Below, piece by piece: positions 16,898-25,379 of a DNA stretch of 64,000 nucleotides (positions are counted from its first letter, which is position 1; each line of letters starts with the position of its first letter). The notes beneath the pieces were generated by a model, which saw only the letters and a program-made list of their open reading frames with translations, did not search any database and was not told the DNA's origin. The position numbers were made by a program, and so were the translations under genes. The DNA is from Vibrio sinensis (GTDB lineage Bacteria > Pseudomonadota > Gammaproteobacteria > Enterobacterales > Vibrionaceae), in NCBI RefSeq assembly GCF_003605645.1, contig NZ_QVMU01000001.1:186001-250000 (forward strand). Reading direction: 5' to 3'.

Positions 16898-17655
16898 CGA
16901 GCTAACCAGCCGCCATCGACAGCAACAGTATAACCATTCACGTAATCAGATGCTTGTGATGCTAGGAAAACAACAGGGCCTTGTAGGTCTTCTGGGTTAC
17001 CCCAACGTTGAGCAGGAATACGCTCTACAATAGCAGCATTACGCTGTTCATCAGCACGCAGTTGTGCAGTGTTGTTGGTAGCGAAATAACCTGGTGCGAT
17101 TGCGTTCACGTTGATACCGTGTTGTGCCCATTCGTTAGCCATTGCACGAGTGATGCCTTGTACCGCTGATTTTGAAGCGGTGTAAGATGGAACGCGAATA
17201 CCGCCTTGGAAAGAAAGCATTGATGCAACGTTAATGATCTTACCGCCATTGCCTTGAGCAATGAATTGCTTCGCAACAGCTTGAGATAGGAAGAATACAG
17301 TTTTTGAGTTGATGTTCATTACATCATCCCAATCTTGCTCACTGAACTCGATAGCATCGTTACGGCGAATAATACCTGCGTTGTTTACAAGAATGTCGAT
17401 ACGACCAAACTCAGCAACAGCTTGCTCAACGATAGATGAAATATCATCCATCGCCATTAGGTTTGCTCGAACGTCTAAGAACTTGCGACCTGTTGCTTTG
17501 ATTTTTTCAATAGTTTCAGTTGGTTCAACAATGTTTACGCCAACAATATCACAACCCGCTTCTGCTAAACCCAGAGCCATACCTTGGCCTAAACCGGTAT
17601 CACAACCCGTTACAATCGCAATCTTACCGCTTAAATCGAATGTATTTAAAATCAT
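16894..17655 (-). CDS. kduD: 2-dehydro-3-deoxy-D-gluconate (2-deoxy-D-gluconate 3-) dehydrogenase KduD
   Basis: A 253-residue classical SDR, the same length as E. coli KduD and very close to it throughout (for example VTGCDTGLGQGMALGL and FSEQDWDDVMN). The TGxxxGxG cofactor motif starts at residue 16, NNAG is at 91-94 and the catalytic S145, Y158, K162 triad is present. It reduces 3-deoxy-D-glycero-2,5-hexodiulosonate to KDG with NAD(P)H in the cytoplasm. It lies 14 bp after the uronyl hydrolase gene and overlaps the ygjV-like gene by 4 bp. Confidence 0.95.
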   Translation of the reverse strand: MILNTFDLSGKIAIVTGCDTGLGQGMALGLAEAGCDIVGVNIVEPTETIEKIKATGRKFLDVRANLMAMDDISSIVEQAVAEFGRIDILVNNAGIIRRNDAIEFSEQDWDDVMNINSKTVFFLSQAVAKQFIAQGNGGKIINVASMLSFQGGIRVPSYTASKSAVQGITRAMANEWAQHGINVNAIAPGYFATNNTAQLRADEQRNAAIVERIPAQRWGNPEDLQGPVVFLASQASDYVNGYTVAVDGGWLAR

Positions 17656-17669
17656 TGTTATATACCTTA

Positions 17670-18704
17670 TTAAAGTTTCATCATTTGGGTTGCTGCAAGT
17701 AAAAATGCGCCTGCACCGTAATCAATATTGTGGTCAAATTCGACTTTACGTGGGTTATACGCTGGAAGTTGAACCCAACCGATCATGCCGTCTTCGTGAA
17801 TACATGTTTCCAGTGATGACCATGCTTTAGTCACAACTGGCATGTAAGTTTCTTGGTCAAGCAATCCTTGGTTTAGACCCCATGCTAGGCCATAAACAAA
17901 CAGTGATGTTGCACTGGATTCTGGCATTGGGAAGCTTTCTGGATCGAGTAGCGATACACGCCAGAAACCATCTTCTTGTTGGTACTTGATGACTTCTTTA
18001 GCAAGCGCTTGGAACATCTCAATGTACTTGTGACGAGTAGGGTAGTCTTCTGGCATGTGGTCAAGAATGCGTGGCACACAGCCTAACACCCAACCAAGGC
18101 CACGAGACCACATAACTTTCTCGCCGTTTGCTTCACGGAACTCTGTTTGTTCTGCATTTGGAATGTAACGTTGGTCACGGTAGTACAAGCCTGTTTCTGC
18201 GTCATATAGGTTGTCTACTGCATCCCAAAATGCCGTGTCCATGTAGTCAATATATTTGCTATCGCCAGTGACTGAAGAGATTGCAGCGAACACTGGTGGA
18301 GCCATAAATAGTGAATCACACCACCACCAATCTTCACGACCTGGTTTTGGTGCATCAATCATAACTTCTAACGCTTTTTGTGCGTATTCGATGAGCTCAG
18401 GTGAATCCATTAGTGGATACATAGGAATGTATGCTTGCATACAAACATGGTCATCAGCGAATCGAGGTAAGTGGCCAGCGCGGAAACCCGTATGAAGAGT
18501 CCAGTCCATCAAACCGTCTAGGTATTCCTGATCGTCGGTTGCTTGCCATGCATCAGCAACAGATAACCAGAAAACGCCGCGCTCCCAATCTGTTGCACGT
18601 AAAAAGCGTTTTTTACCAGTGCTACGGATAACAAAACGAGTGCGGTTATTAAATTGCCACGTGTACACGCGTTTCATTAGTTGTTTGATGTGGTCTTGAG
18701 TCAT
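17670..18704 (-). CDS. GH105/GH88-type unsaturated uronyl hydrolase
   Basis: A 344-residue (alpha/alpha)6-barrel glycosidase. The WWWCDSLFMAPPVFA block (catalytic Asp about 129) and the MWSRGLGWVLGCVPRIL block are typical of GH105 within the Pfam GH88 group. These enzymes hydrate the delta-4,5 double bond of unsaturated uronyl residues and release the non-reducing sugar. No signal peptide is present, so it acts in the cytoplasm on (probably phosphorylated) unsaturated disaccharides brought in by the adjacent PTS. A hairpin separates it from the IIA gene. GH88 and GH105 cannot be separated with certainty by eye. Confidence 0.88.
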   Translation of the reverse strand: MTQDHIKQLMKRVYTWQFNNRTRFVIRSTGKKRFLRATDWERGVFWLSVADAWQATDDQEYLDGLMDWTLHTGFRAGHLPRFADDHVCMQAYIPMYPLMDSPELIEYAQKALEVMIDAPKPGREDWWWCDSLFMAPPVFAAISSVTGDSKYIDYMDTAFWDAVDNLYDAETGLYYRDQRYIPNAEQTEFREANGEKVMWSRGLGWVLGCVPRILDHMPEDYPTRHKYIEMFQALAKEVIKYQQEDGFWRVSLLDPESFPMPESSATSLFVYGLAWGLNQGLLDQETYMPVVTKAWSSLETCIHEDGMIGWVQLPAYNPRKVEFDHNIDYGAGAFLLAATQMMKL

Positions 18705-18721
18705 TTCAAAATCTCATGTCG

Positions 18722-18747
18722 AAAGGTGCGCGTTTCCACGCACCTTT
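18722..18747 (-). terminator. intercistronic hairpin in PTS operon
   Basis: AAAGGTGCG and CGCACCTTT form a 9-bp stem in the 51-bp gap between the IIA gene and the uronyl hydrolase gene. The T tract on the minus strand is short, so it may be a weak terminator or an mRNA-stabilising stem. Confidence 0.5.
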
Positions 18748-18755
18748 GATTTTTG

Positions 18756-19193
18756 TTAAAGGCAGTCTTCGAACTCGTCTGAGTTTGATTCCAGTGCTTT
18801 CAGTTCAGCGTGCATGTCTTTCATTGTTGATTGACCAATCTCTAATACGATTTCAGCCAGTTCTTCCAATGAAACTCCATCGCGTTCAAAACATGCGTTT
18901 GTGATCATGGCTAAGTTTGTGCCGCCAATCACTTTGATGTCGTCGCGCTCAAGCATGATAGCCACTGCACGATTACAAGGTGTACCACCTACAACATCAG
19001 TCAGAAATAGAACACCTGAACCTGTATTCACTCGCTCAATTGCGTCACGCATTTGAAGCTCAAGTTGCTCAGTGGTAATGGTCGGAACAAAGTCAATGAA
19101 TTCAATAGAGCTTTGTTCACCAACAATCGCGTCTACAGCTGATTTAATGCCTGTCGCGAAGTTAATGTGTCCTGAAACGATGATACCAATCAT
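18756..19193 (-). CDS. PTS mannose-family IIA component (AgaF-like)
   Basis: A 145-residue EIIA-Man domain beginning MIGIIVSGHINFATG, with the phosphorylatable His9, and the FLTDVVGGTPCNRA block of the family. It accepts phosphate from HPr and passes it to the IIB component. With IIB, IIC and IID it forms an AgaVWEF-type permease of the mannose superfamily. In streptococcal glycosaminoglycan clusters the equivalent PTS imports unsaturated disaccharides. It begins 11 bp after the IID stop. Confidence 0.92.
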   Translation of the reverse strand: MIGIIVSGHINFATGIKSAVDAIVGEQSSIEFIDFVPTITTEQLELQMRDAIERVNTGSGVLFLTDVVGGTPCNRAVAIMLERDDIKVIGGTNLAMITNACFERDGVSLEELAEIVLEIGQSTMKDMHAELKALESNSDEFEDCL

Positions 19194-19204
19194 GGTTTAA
19201 ATCC

Positions 19205-20080
19205 TTATAGAAGACCGATTAAGTGGCCGCCAACACCGGCAAACAAACATCCGAAAATAAGTGCTGTTGGTGATTTACCTTTCTTAACCAGGTAGTACAT
19301 CAACCAAACAAGGAGCATTGGTAATAGGTTCGGCATGATTTTATCAAGCATGTCAGTTTGGATGCTGATTGACGCTGCACCTGCTTCAACCACTAATGCG
19401 GTTTTTAACTTAACGAACTTCGCAGTCATTGAGCCAATTACGCCCAAACCGATAAGGTTTGCAGCACGACCGACTTTTTCAGCTTGGTCAGAAAGCTTCT
19501 CAAGGGCTGCCACACCAGCGTTGTAACCGAAGAACAGTAACCAGAAGTACATCGGGATACGGTAACCTTGGTACAAAACGAAGAACACTAAGATACCTAG
19601 TGGGTTGCCTTGCAGTGCAATTGAACAACCAATAGCCAAAGTTAGTGGCATCATTACCGAGTGATCCAGTGCATCACCCACGCCTGAAACCGATCCCATT
19701 GTTGCCGCTTTAATCGATGCGATGGTCGATGGCTTCTCTTTGTTCTCTTCCATTGCGATAGCAAGACCAAGTGGAAGAGTGAATAATTTAGGGTTTGCGT
19801 TGTAGAACTGAAGGTTGTTCTTCAAAGCTTTCTTTAAATCTTCAGGGTTCTGGTGAATCTTCTTCAGCGCAGGGCTGATTGAGTAACAGAAACCACCGGC
19901 TTGCATTCTCGCGTAGTTAAAGTTGCCTTCCATCAAAAGACCACGGAAACCAATTTTCCATAAATCTTTCTTAGTGATAACTTTTTTAACTGATTGATCT
20001 TGATAATGATCAGTATTTAAATTGATAGTGTGATCATTTGAATAATCTTCATCCATAGGGATTGCAGTACTAGAGCTCAT
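19205..20080 (-). CDS. PTS mannose-family IID component
   Basis: A 291-residue membrane protein with the EIID-Man features: ITKKDLWKIGFRGLLMEGNFNYARMQAGGFCYSISP at the N-terminus, the EENKEKPSTIASIKAATMGSVSGVGDALDH block, and C-terminal hydrophobic segments. It forms the membrane channel with IIC. The first 25 or so residues are a polar extension. Its start overlaps the IIC gene by 11 bp. Confidence 0.92.
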   Translation of the reverse strand: MSSSTAIPMDEDYSNDHTINLNTDHYQDQSVKKVITKKDLWKIGFRGLLMEGNFNYARMQAGGFCYSISPALKKIHQNPEDLKKALKNNLQFYNANPKLFTLPLGLAIAMEENKEKPSTIASIKAATMGSVSGVGDALDHSVMMPLTLAIGCSIALQGNPLGILVFFVLYQGYRIPMYFWLLFFGYNAGVAALEKLSDQAEKVGRAANLIGLGVIGSMTAKFVKLKTALVVEAGAASISIQTDMLDKIMPNLLPMLLVWLMYYLVKKGKSPTALIFGCLFAGVGGHLIGLL

Positions 20081-20843
20081 CGTCGAATACCTGTGCGTTA
20101 GAAGTTTGAGTTGGACCAGAGTTTTTGTTGTTGTTCATGTAATCAAGAACCGCGATACAGGTGAACACTAGGGCAACACCAAGAATCGGCATGTTGAAGT
20201 ATGTAGCTAGAACAAAACCTAAGAAGAAGTAAGGCAAAATTGTCACGTTGAACATTGCACGAAGTAGCATTGCAAAACCAACTGCTGACATCATACCGCC
20301 GGCAATAGACATCCCTTTAACGATGTTTTCTGGTAGGTTAGCTTCGATAAACTGAGCACCAGAGACGCCGAAGTAAATAGAGCTGAAACCAACGACAGCG
20401 TAAAGCATGCCACGAGCAGATAAGCCAATGTAAAGTAAACGGTCAATACCTTTTAAATCGCCATTGTCAGCATATTCATCCGCTTTCGCCATTAAAGGAG
20501 CGCAAGATGTGAAAAGGAAGATTACTAAAGTTTGCATCGCAAGAGCGAAAGGTACTGCAAAACCAAGTGCTGCTTCAGGAGACATGTTTAGCTTGATTGC
20601 AAACATAGTACCTACGATAGCACCGATGGTTGTATCAGGTGGCTGAATACCCGCGTTAGACATCAAACCAAGCCATGCAAGTTCAAATGTAGCACCTGCG
20701 ATTAGACCTGTTTGTAAGTCACCCATGATTAGGCCAACAACCGTACCAGTAATAAGCGGACGGTGAATACCCGTAAATATATCAAATTTATCAATACCGC
20801 ATAGGAACGCCCAAGCGCCTACTAAAATTGCTTCCATTAACAT
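20070..20843 (-). CDS. PTS mannose-family IIC component
   Basis: A 257-residue polytopic membrane protein of the EIIC-Man/Sor family. It starts MLMEAILVGAWAFLCGIDKFD and carries the RPLITGTVVGLIMGDLQTGLIAGATFELAWLG signature region and the IQPPDTTIGAIVGT block. It is the substrate-translocating subunit, with IID. It begins 10 bp after IIB and overlaps IID by 11 bp, giving the order IIB-IIC-IID-IIA. Confidence 0.93.
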   Translation of the reverse strand: MLMEAILVGAWAFLCGIDKFDIFTGIHRPLITGTVVGLIMGDLQTGLIAGATFELAWLGLMSNAGIQPPDTTIGAIVGTMFAIKLNMSPEAALGFAVPFALAMQTLVIFLFTSCAPLMAKADEYADNGDLKGIDRLLYIGLSARGMLYAVVGFSSIYFGVSGAQFIEANLPENIVKGMSIAGGMMSAVGFAMLLRAMFNVTILPYFFLGFVLATYFNMPILGVALVFTCIAVLDYMNNNKNSGPTQTSNAQVFDDEL

Positions 20844-20853
20844 TTAAATCACC

Positions 20854-21339
20854 TTAGATATCTAACGATTTGGTCATTTCGAAAATGCATTGTTTTGCAC
20901 TTTCTGGAGCATGTTGAACTGTACAAACTGAGCCATGGTCACGCAAAATTTCAAACGCTTTCATGTCTTCTTTGTTTACGTTCACATTTTTATCGACCAT
21001 CACACGACCTGGGTGGAAGTGCATGTTGCCGATGTTGATTTCAGGCAGCTTTACGCCACCTTGAACGATGCGAGCAAAGTCCATTGGTGTTTTACAAATA
21101 AGGCAAATCTTACGATCTGGACCTGCTTTTGGTAGGTTAGAAATAGTCTGTTCAATCGAACGACATACAACAGCAAACTCACCACCTGCAGCTGCTTTAA
21201 ATGGGGCTTGTAACGCAACTTGTTCAGAAAGCTCATCATTAGCAAGTAGCACAGTATTCGCACCCGATTGTTTACCCCATTGAAGGCGGATTTGACCGTG
21301 TAACAAGCGTTCGTCGATTCTAGCTAAAACAATAGCCAT
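20854..21339 (-). CDS. PTS mannose-family IIB component (AgaV/AgaB-like)
   Basis: A 161-residue EIIB-Man/Sor protein. The IDERLLHGQIRLQWGK block carries the phosphorylatable His14, and LICKTPMDFARIVQGGV and INIGNMHFHPGR match the AgaV/AgaB branch specific for amino sugars. It transfers phosphate to the incoming sugar, which fits hexosamine-containing disaccharides from hyaluronan or chondroitin. It lies 29 bp downstream of the DeoR gene and is probably cotranscribed with it. Confidence 0.92.
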   Translation of the reverse strand: MAIVLARIDERLLHGQIRLQWGKQSGANTVLLANDELSEQVALQAPFKAAAGGEFAVVCRSIEQTISNLPKAGPDRKICLICKTPMDFARIVQGGVKLPEINIGNMHFHPGRVMVDKNVNVNKEDMKAFEILRDHGSVCTVQHAPESAKQCIFEMTKSLDI

Positions 21340-21368
21340 TTTAATTTTCCTTATAAATATGAATATTT

Positions 21369-22148
21369 TTATTGTTTAATAATTTTTACGTTATTTAATT
21401 CCATGGCATCAATGACCTCTTGAGGAATCTGTCCTTCAGTGATCACTGCATCAATTGAATTCGTTTCACAAACCCAAAAAGGGCTATTAGATGAAAAACA
21501 AGCCGAATCAGAAACAACAACGATTCGCTCTGAAATTTCACATAAAATTTTAATTAGTTCTGCATCATTTTCACTTTTGGAAAATATGCCTAACTTGCTA
21601 TTAAACCCATCTATAAATATGAAAGAAGTATTAAATCTATGCTGTCTTAGGCTGTTTATCATTTGGGTTCCGATGAACTTCATCTCACTTCCCAAACATC
21701 CTCCAGTCATAAAAAACTTCGCTGTGTCAACATTTATAAATTTATTTACCAACCGTAAGTCATTACTCAATACCGTTGTGTTTTTAAAATCCTGAATCGT
21801 TTCTAAAGCCTGACGAATAAACTTGTTACTATGAATGAAAATACTATCGTTAGGCTGAATGAAATTGCTGATGGCATTTCCCATAAAATCTACGATGGAG
21901 TAGCCGTTATTTTCTTCAGCACCTTTGTTGCTTGCTAATTTTGCAAATGCAACCTTATTAACCAATGCATAACCATGTGAACGAATAATGTAATTGTTCT
22001 GTTCTAGGAATCTTAAATCTGCACGGATTGTCGCACCCGTCACGTTGAAAGTTTCAGCTAATTGGTCAACGTGCATCTTTCCATTTAGGCCCACTAGGTT
22101 AGCAATTTCTAATCTTCTCTCTAGTGAGGTTTTCATATCGTTTTTCAT
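21369..22148 (-). CDS. DeoR family transcriptional regulator of the glycosaminoglycan locus
   Basis: A 259-residue protein with an N-terminal winged helix-turn-helix (about 8-62; MHVDQLAETFNVTGATIRADLRFLE) and a C-terminal sugar-phosphate-sensing domain (about 80-255). It keeps the DeoR layout but is divergent at the usual DSGTT motif. It is the first gene of the PTS-catabolic operon and likely represses it and the lyase operon until a sugar phosphate binds. Alternative starts are M1 (22148) and M5. A decayed copy of its N-terminus lies at 31431, and TGAAAAT-type repeats occur at both promoters. Confidence 0.88.
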   Translation of the reverse strand: MKNDMKTSLERRLEIANLVGLNGKMHVDQLAETFNVTGATIRADLRFLEQNNYIIRSHGYALVNKVAFAKLASNKGAEENNGYSIVDFMGNAISNFIQPNDSIFIHSNKFIRQALETIQDFKNTTVLSNDLRLVNKFINVDTAKFFMTGGCLGSEMKFIGTQMINSLRQHRFNTSFIFIDGFNSKLGIFSKSENDAELIKILCEISERIVVVSDSACFSSNSPFWVCETNSIDAVITEGQIPQEVIDAMELNNVKIIKQ

Positions 22149-22224
22149 GTCTTTTCACTTCTTTTTAAATTTTGGTTTGAGTGCGATATTTTTTCAATTG
22201 CTTTTATGTATAAGCGTGGGGTAA

Positions 22225-22253
22225 ATCACAACATTTTCACTTATGCTTGTCAA
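22225..22253 (-). promoter_or_regulatory. candidate promoter of the deoR-PTS operon
   Basis: On the minus strand a consensus TTGACA (22253-22248) is followed after 17 bp by the weak -10 TGTGAT. It lies about 75 bp upstream of the DeoR start. The -10 is poor, so an activator may be needed; assignment is tentative. Confidence 0.35.
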
Positions 22254-22420
22254 CTTGGGTGCTTTTCATACTGTTTAAATAAAAATAAGAACCAAAAAAC
22301 AACATTTATGTGACACATGTAAGTTTTAATTATATTTTATTTCAATGATTTGCAGTAAGAATACGTATGAGAACAAAAGTGATCAGCTTCACAAATATGT
22401 ACACGTATTGAAATTGTTAT

Positions 22421-22478
22421 TTTCATTTTGCGATTTTACTTAAAATTAAGTGAAAATGAATGTGCCTATAATGAAAAT
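22421..22478. promoter_or_regulatory. cluster of TTTTCATTTT/TGAAAAT repeats, candidate DeoR operators
   Basis: TTTCATTTT (22421), then TTTTACTTAA facing TTAAGTGAAAA as a near palindrome, TGAAAAT at 22451 and TGAAAAT at 22472 lie within 58 bp. DeoR-family proteins such as AgaR bind repeats built on TTTCRTTT. Similar repeats occur upstream of the porin-lyase operon. Confidence 0.4.
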
Positions 22479-22479
22479 A

Positions 22480-23135
22480 GATAAAGTAGTGGAAACCTCA
22501 CGTCCTCTTTTAAACGATGAGGCAATGGAGCTAAGCGCGGCAGTCGTAAGCGGTAGGGTAGTCTATCGGCAGTCTAGGCATATATAGCCATACTATTTGT
22601 GTGTCCGGTCAGTTGTGTCTAAATGACAGTTGTTATTTTGAATGATACAGGAGGTCGTTGCTCAGGTGCCGAACCCGCTTAAGGTTATGTGATTCGATAC
22701 AATGCAGAATTTGGCTTAACCCACAAAGTTCACGTAGTGTTTCGTTTATAGTTCGTAGAAAACTCTGATATTCAATATCCCACCCTAGATCACCCTCTAA
22801 TTAAGACTTGTACATAACAACAAAGTAACCGGCTACGCTGATAGCTGATGCCGTGATTTGAGGGAATAGCAGCGGCTAGTTCACATCTTTCTCTCAGATA
22901 TATCCAATACAGCCTCTGGAATACACCCTAACGCTACACTAGCTCGTAACAGAGCCTGTCGCACTAGCAATGGGTTCTAAGTCTATGTGATTCGGGATAG
23001 CGGAGTTGTGCTTGTATGCACTGCATGCAGTTATATTAATAACTCTAGGGAATCCTTGGTAACCAATATACGTCTTAATTCTGGGTGATTGGCTCAACTG
23101 TTTTGCTGTTAATAAAGCCTTATCTAAAGAAATAG
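22480..23135. other. gene-poor stretch upstream of deoR
   Basis: About 650 bp with no convincing gene on either strand. It contains a 19-codon ORF at about 22624 (MTVVILNDTGGRCSGAEPA), a repeated TATGTGATTCG 11-mer (22687 and 22984) and an 84-codon minus-strand ORF without a ribosome-binding site. Its base composition is more mixed than the surrounding intergenic DNA. It may be decayed coding DNA, but I cannot identify a source. Confidence 0.4.
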
Positions 23136-23170
23136 AAAAAGTCCGAGTGTTAATGTAACACTCGGACTTT
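23136..23170 (-). terminator. strong terminator of the porin-lyase operon
   Basis: A perfect 15-bp inverted repeat (AAAGTCCGAGTGTTA, loop of three, TAACACTCGGACTTT) is followed on the minus strand by a T tract. It ends the porin-PL8-PL8-lyase-like operon about 85 bp after its last stop. Confidence 0.9.
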
Positions 23171-23252
23171 GACATTATCAGGGGAATGCTCAATCAGTTT
23201 TTGAACATATAGCTCATTAACATAAAATCAAACGATTCTCTTTTTTGTTGAA

Positions 23253-25379
23253 TTAATTCCAACCAATAGCAATGTTTTTGAAGTAGAACGACTGATCTTC
23301 TTTACCTGTACCAGCTGTAGGACGACGGTAGATATCGAAGTTTGCCATAAATGACATAGGTTCTGCAGCTTTGACATCTGATAGTTGAACTTGGACTTCA
23401 TTCATTGGCTTACCATCAAACTTGCCTGGGTCTGCGTTGAAATAAGACGCGAAAGCATTGTTAGATTCAGCAGCGTCTTTCTTCATCAAGTCGATGTACC
23501 CTTTACCGGTGTCGTCAGCAGTTACCGTTTGTTTGGTTGTATACCAGCTACCTGCCTTAAATTGTGTGTTACTGCTGTTATCTAACCATCCCATGTGTGA
23601 ATGAGGTGCATTACCAAAGTTAGCAGACATACGCTCGTACTTGTTTGATGTGTATTGCAATGTACGGAAAACCCTTGAACCATGTGCAATGATTAGGTTC
23701 GGTACATAAATTTCATCAAAGTTAGCTGCTGTTGCGGTACTTTTCTTAAACATAACATCATACGCGATGCATGCATTTGTCGGTGCAATATCTTGTGCCG
23801 GGAATGGTAATTTAAAACTCGTACCATTGTCTGGAGTCGAATTACCACGAACATTTTGTGGAAAGTTAACTTCAAGAACTAGTTCACCATCAGGAAGAGT
23901 AACAACCGCCATGTTGACACGATTTTCATCATAATGAGTTGAACCATTTTTTGCGCCATTTAACTGGTAAGCAATAGCATCAATAAGGCCCTGACCAGTC
24001 AAACCTTTCACTTTCTCTAAGTCTAACACGCGGCTTTTTTCACCTGTATCAGAACATGCGTTTGGCGTCGGTACAACACTTCCGGCTTCGGTTAACATAA
24101 CTTGAGCTAAAACAGTGGTGGATAGATTTTCGTTAGCTACTTTAACGTTAAACGAATGTAAACCGAGTTTTACGTCACCCGTAGGTGCAAGCGAGATCAA
24201 ACCAGTGTTTGTATCAATGGTTACCCAACTTGGCGCGTTTTCAATAGAAAATGTCATAACGAGCCCATTTGGATCATCAGCCACAACTTGGTAATCAATA
24301 TGTCCGTAATCTTCGATAGTGATCAAACCTATTGGTGTAACTTCTGGAGCTTCCGCTTCAACCACAGGTGGAATTGTTTGATCCGGCAACGTGACTTTAT
24401 CGGTCGACCATGCGATCACTAAGTCTTTAACGTAAATGGTTTGCTGTTTTAATTGGTCTGATGTGTCATTTGTATGTTTGTAGTGACGATAGAACTCGAA
24501 CAACGCAGCGAGTTTGTAGTTATGCGTAAAATCAATCATAGTACGGTCAGTAACTGCACCCTTGGTGTTTGTCGTTGGTACTCCGTTATACGATATATTG
24601 ACAGCCCCATCTTTCGTGTTTGCGTTGCCAACGTAATTGTTAGTGATCATATCAATCTGAAATTGATGCCATTTCGCACTATCAACACGTAATCCCAAAT
24701 CATTCATTTGCAGTTGGGTGTTAAAGAATTTGCCTTGCTTACCATCGTCAGTTGCGTCAGCAAATCGAGTATTCATGTAACCGTATTTGTCTAGGTTTAA
24801 CTTATAAGTAAAACCAGCACCATTAACAGTTGGTTTGTTTTCAACTAAAGGATCGCCAGATGTAAAGCCACCAAAAAAAGTGTAATCAGGTGACTGTTTG
24901 AAACTATGTTCCCACTTTACCTGATACTTCATGGCTGCTTCTCTAACTAAGCCATTAGGAAGTTCAATAAGGAAACTGAAACCGTTGTTGATGTTCGGAT
25001 TTTCTGCCGACGGCATATTAAAAATACTTTGGTCAACAGTTGTTTTGAAAACAAAATCTTCACCATCTTGAACAACTGTGAAATTCAAGTTGTCCCATGA
25101 CTCTTCACCCATACCCCATTTAGGTAAAATACGGAACGAACCTGTTCTTGCTGTCAAACCTTTATTAAGTTCGACGGTAAGAGCATCAATTAGTTCTTGC
25201 CCCTCTAAGCCAACCATTTCACTATTAAGATTAATGCTTGAGTTATTTTCAAAGCCGTCAATAGTAGGGCGGTTGTCAGGTTCAGTCACAACTGGTGGTA
25301 ATGGTTTGTCATCGCTATCATTACCACAACCAACAAGAGCAAATACAATGCTCAGTGCTAATAAATGTTTTGATTTCAT
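23253..25379 (-). CDS. lipoprotein with two PL14-like lyase domains and a cadherin-like linker
   Basis: A 708-residue protein with a lipobox (FALVGC, Cys18). Two regions look like diverged copies of one beta-jelly-roll domain: about 45-345 and 455-708. Each starts with a GL.GQ.LIDA segment and ends with a short strand motif (YVKDLVIAW and YFKNIAIGW). The shape, with an FFGGF motif in copy one, resembles the PL14-type lyase domain, but I cannot name catalytic residues. Between them (about 350-445) is a cadherin-like or putative Ig domain (PSWVTIDTNTGLISLAPTGD). It follows the second PL8 gene with a 4-bp ATGA overlap. It may be a lyase or a surface glycan-binding protein. Confidence 0.65.
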   Translation of the reverse strand: MKSKHLLALSIVFALVGCGNDSDDKPLPPVVTEPDNRPTIDGFENNSSINLNSEMVGLEGQELIDALTVELNKGLTARTGSFRILPKWGMGEESWDNLNFTVVQDGEDFVFKTTVDQSIFNMPSAENPNINNGFSFLIELPNGLVREAAMKYQVKWEHSFKQSPDYTFFGGFTSGDPLVENKPTVNGAGFTYKLNLDKYGYMNTRFADATDDGKQGKFFNTQLQMNDLGLRVDSAKWHQFQIDMITNNYVGNANTKDGAVNISYNGVPTTNTKGAVTDRTMIDFTHNYKLAALFEFYRHYKHTNDTSDQLKQQTIYVKDLVIAWSTDKVTLPDQTIPPVVEAEAPEVTPIGLITIEDYGHIDYQVVADDPNGLVMTFSIENAPSWVTIDTNTGLISLAPTGDVKLGLHSFNVKVANENLSTTVLAQVMLTEAGSVVPTPNACSDTGEKSRVLDLEKVKGLTGQGLIDAIAYQLNGAKNGSTHYDENRVNMAVVTLPDGELVLEVNFPQNVRGNSTPDNGTSFKLPFPAQDIAPTNACIAYDVMFKKSTATAANFDEIYVPNLIIAHGSRVFRTLQYTSNKYERMSANFGNAPHSHMGWLDNSSNTQFKAGSWYTTKQTVTADDTGKGYIDLMKKDAAESNNAFASYFNADPGKFDGKPMNEVQVQLSDVKAAEPMSFMANFDIYRRPTAGTGKEDQSFYFKNIAIGWN

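Noticed and set aside
17309..17830. Plus-strand 173-aa ORF
   Set aside because: It is antisense to kduD and the uronyl hydrolase gene, both clearly coding; long antisense frames are expected here.
22939..23193. Minus-strand 84-aa ORF
   Set aside because: No ribosome-binding site, no recognisable motif, and it overlaps the terminator at 23136-23170.
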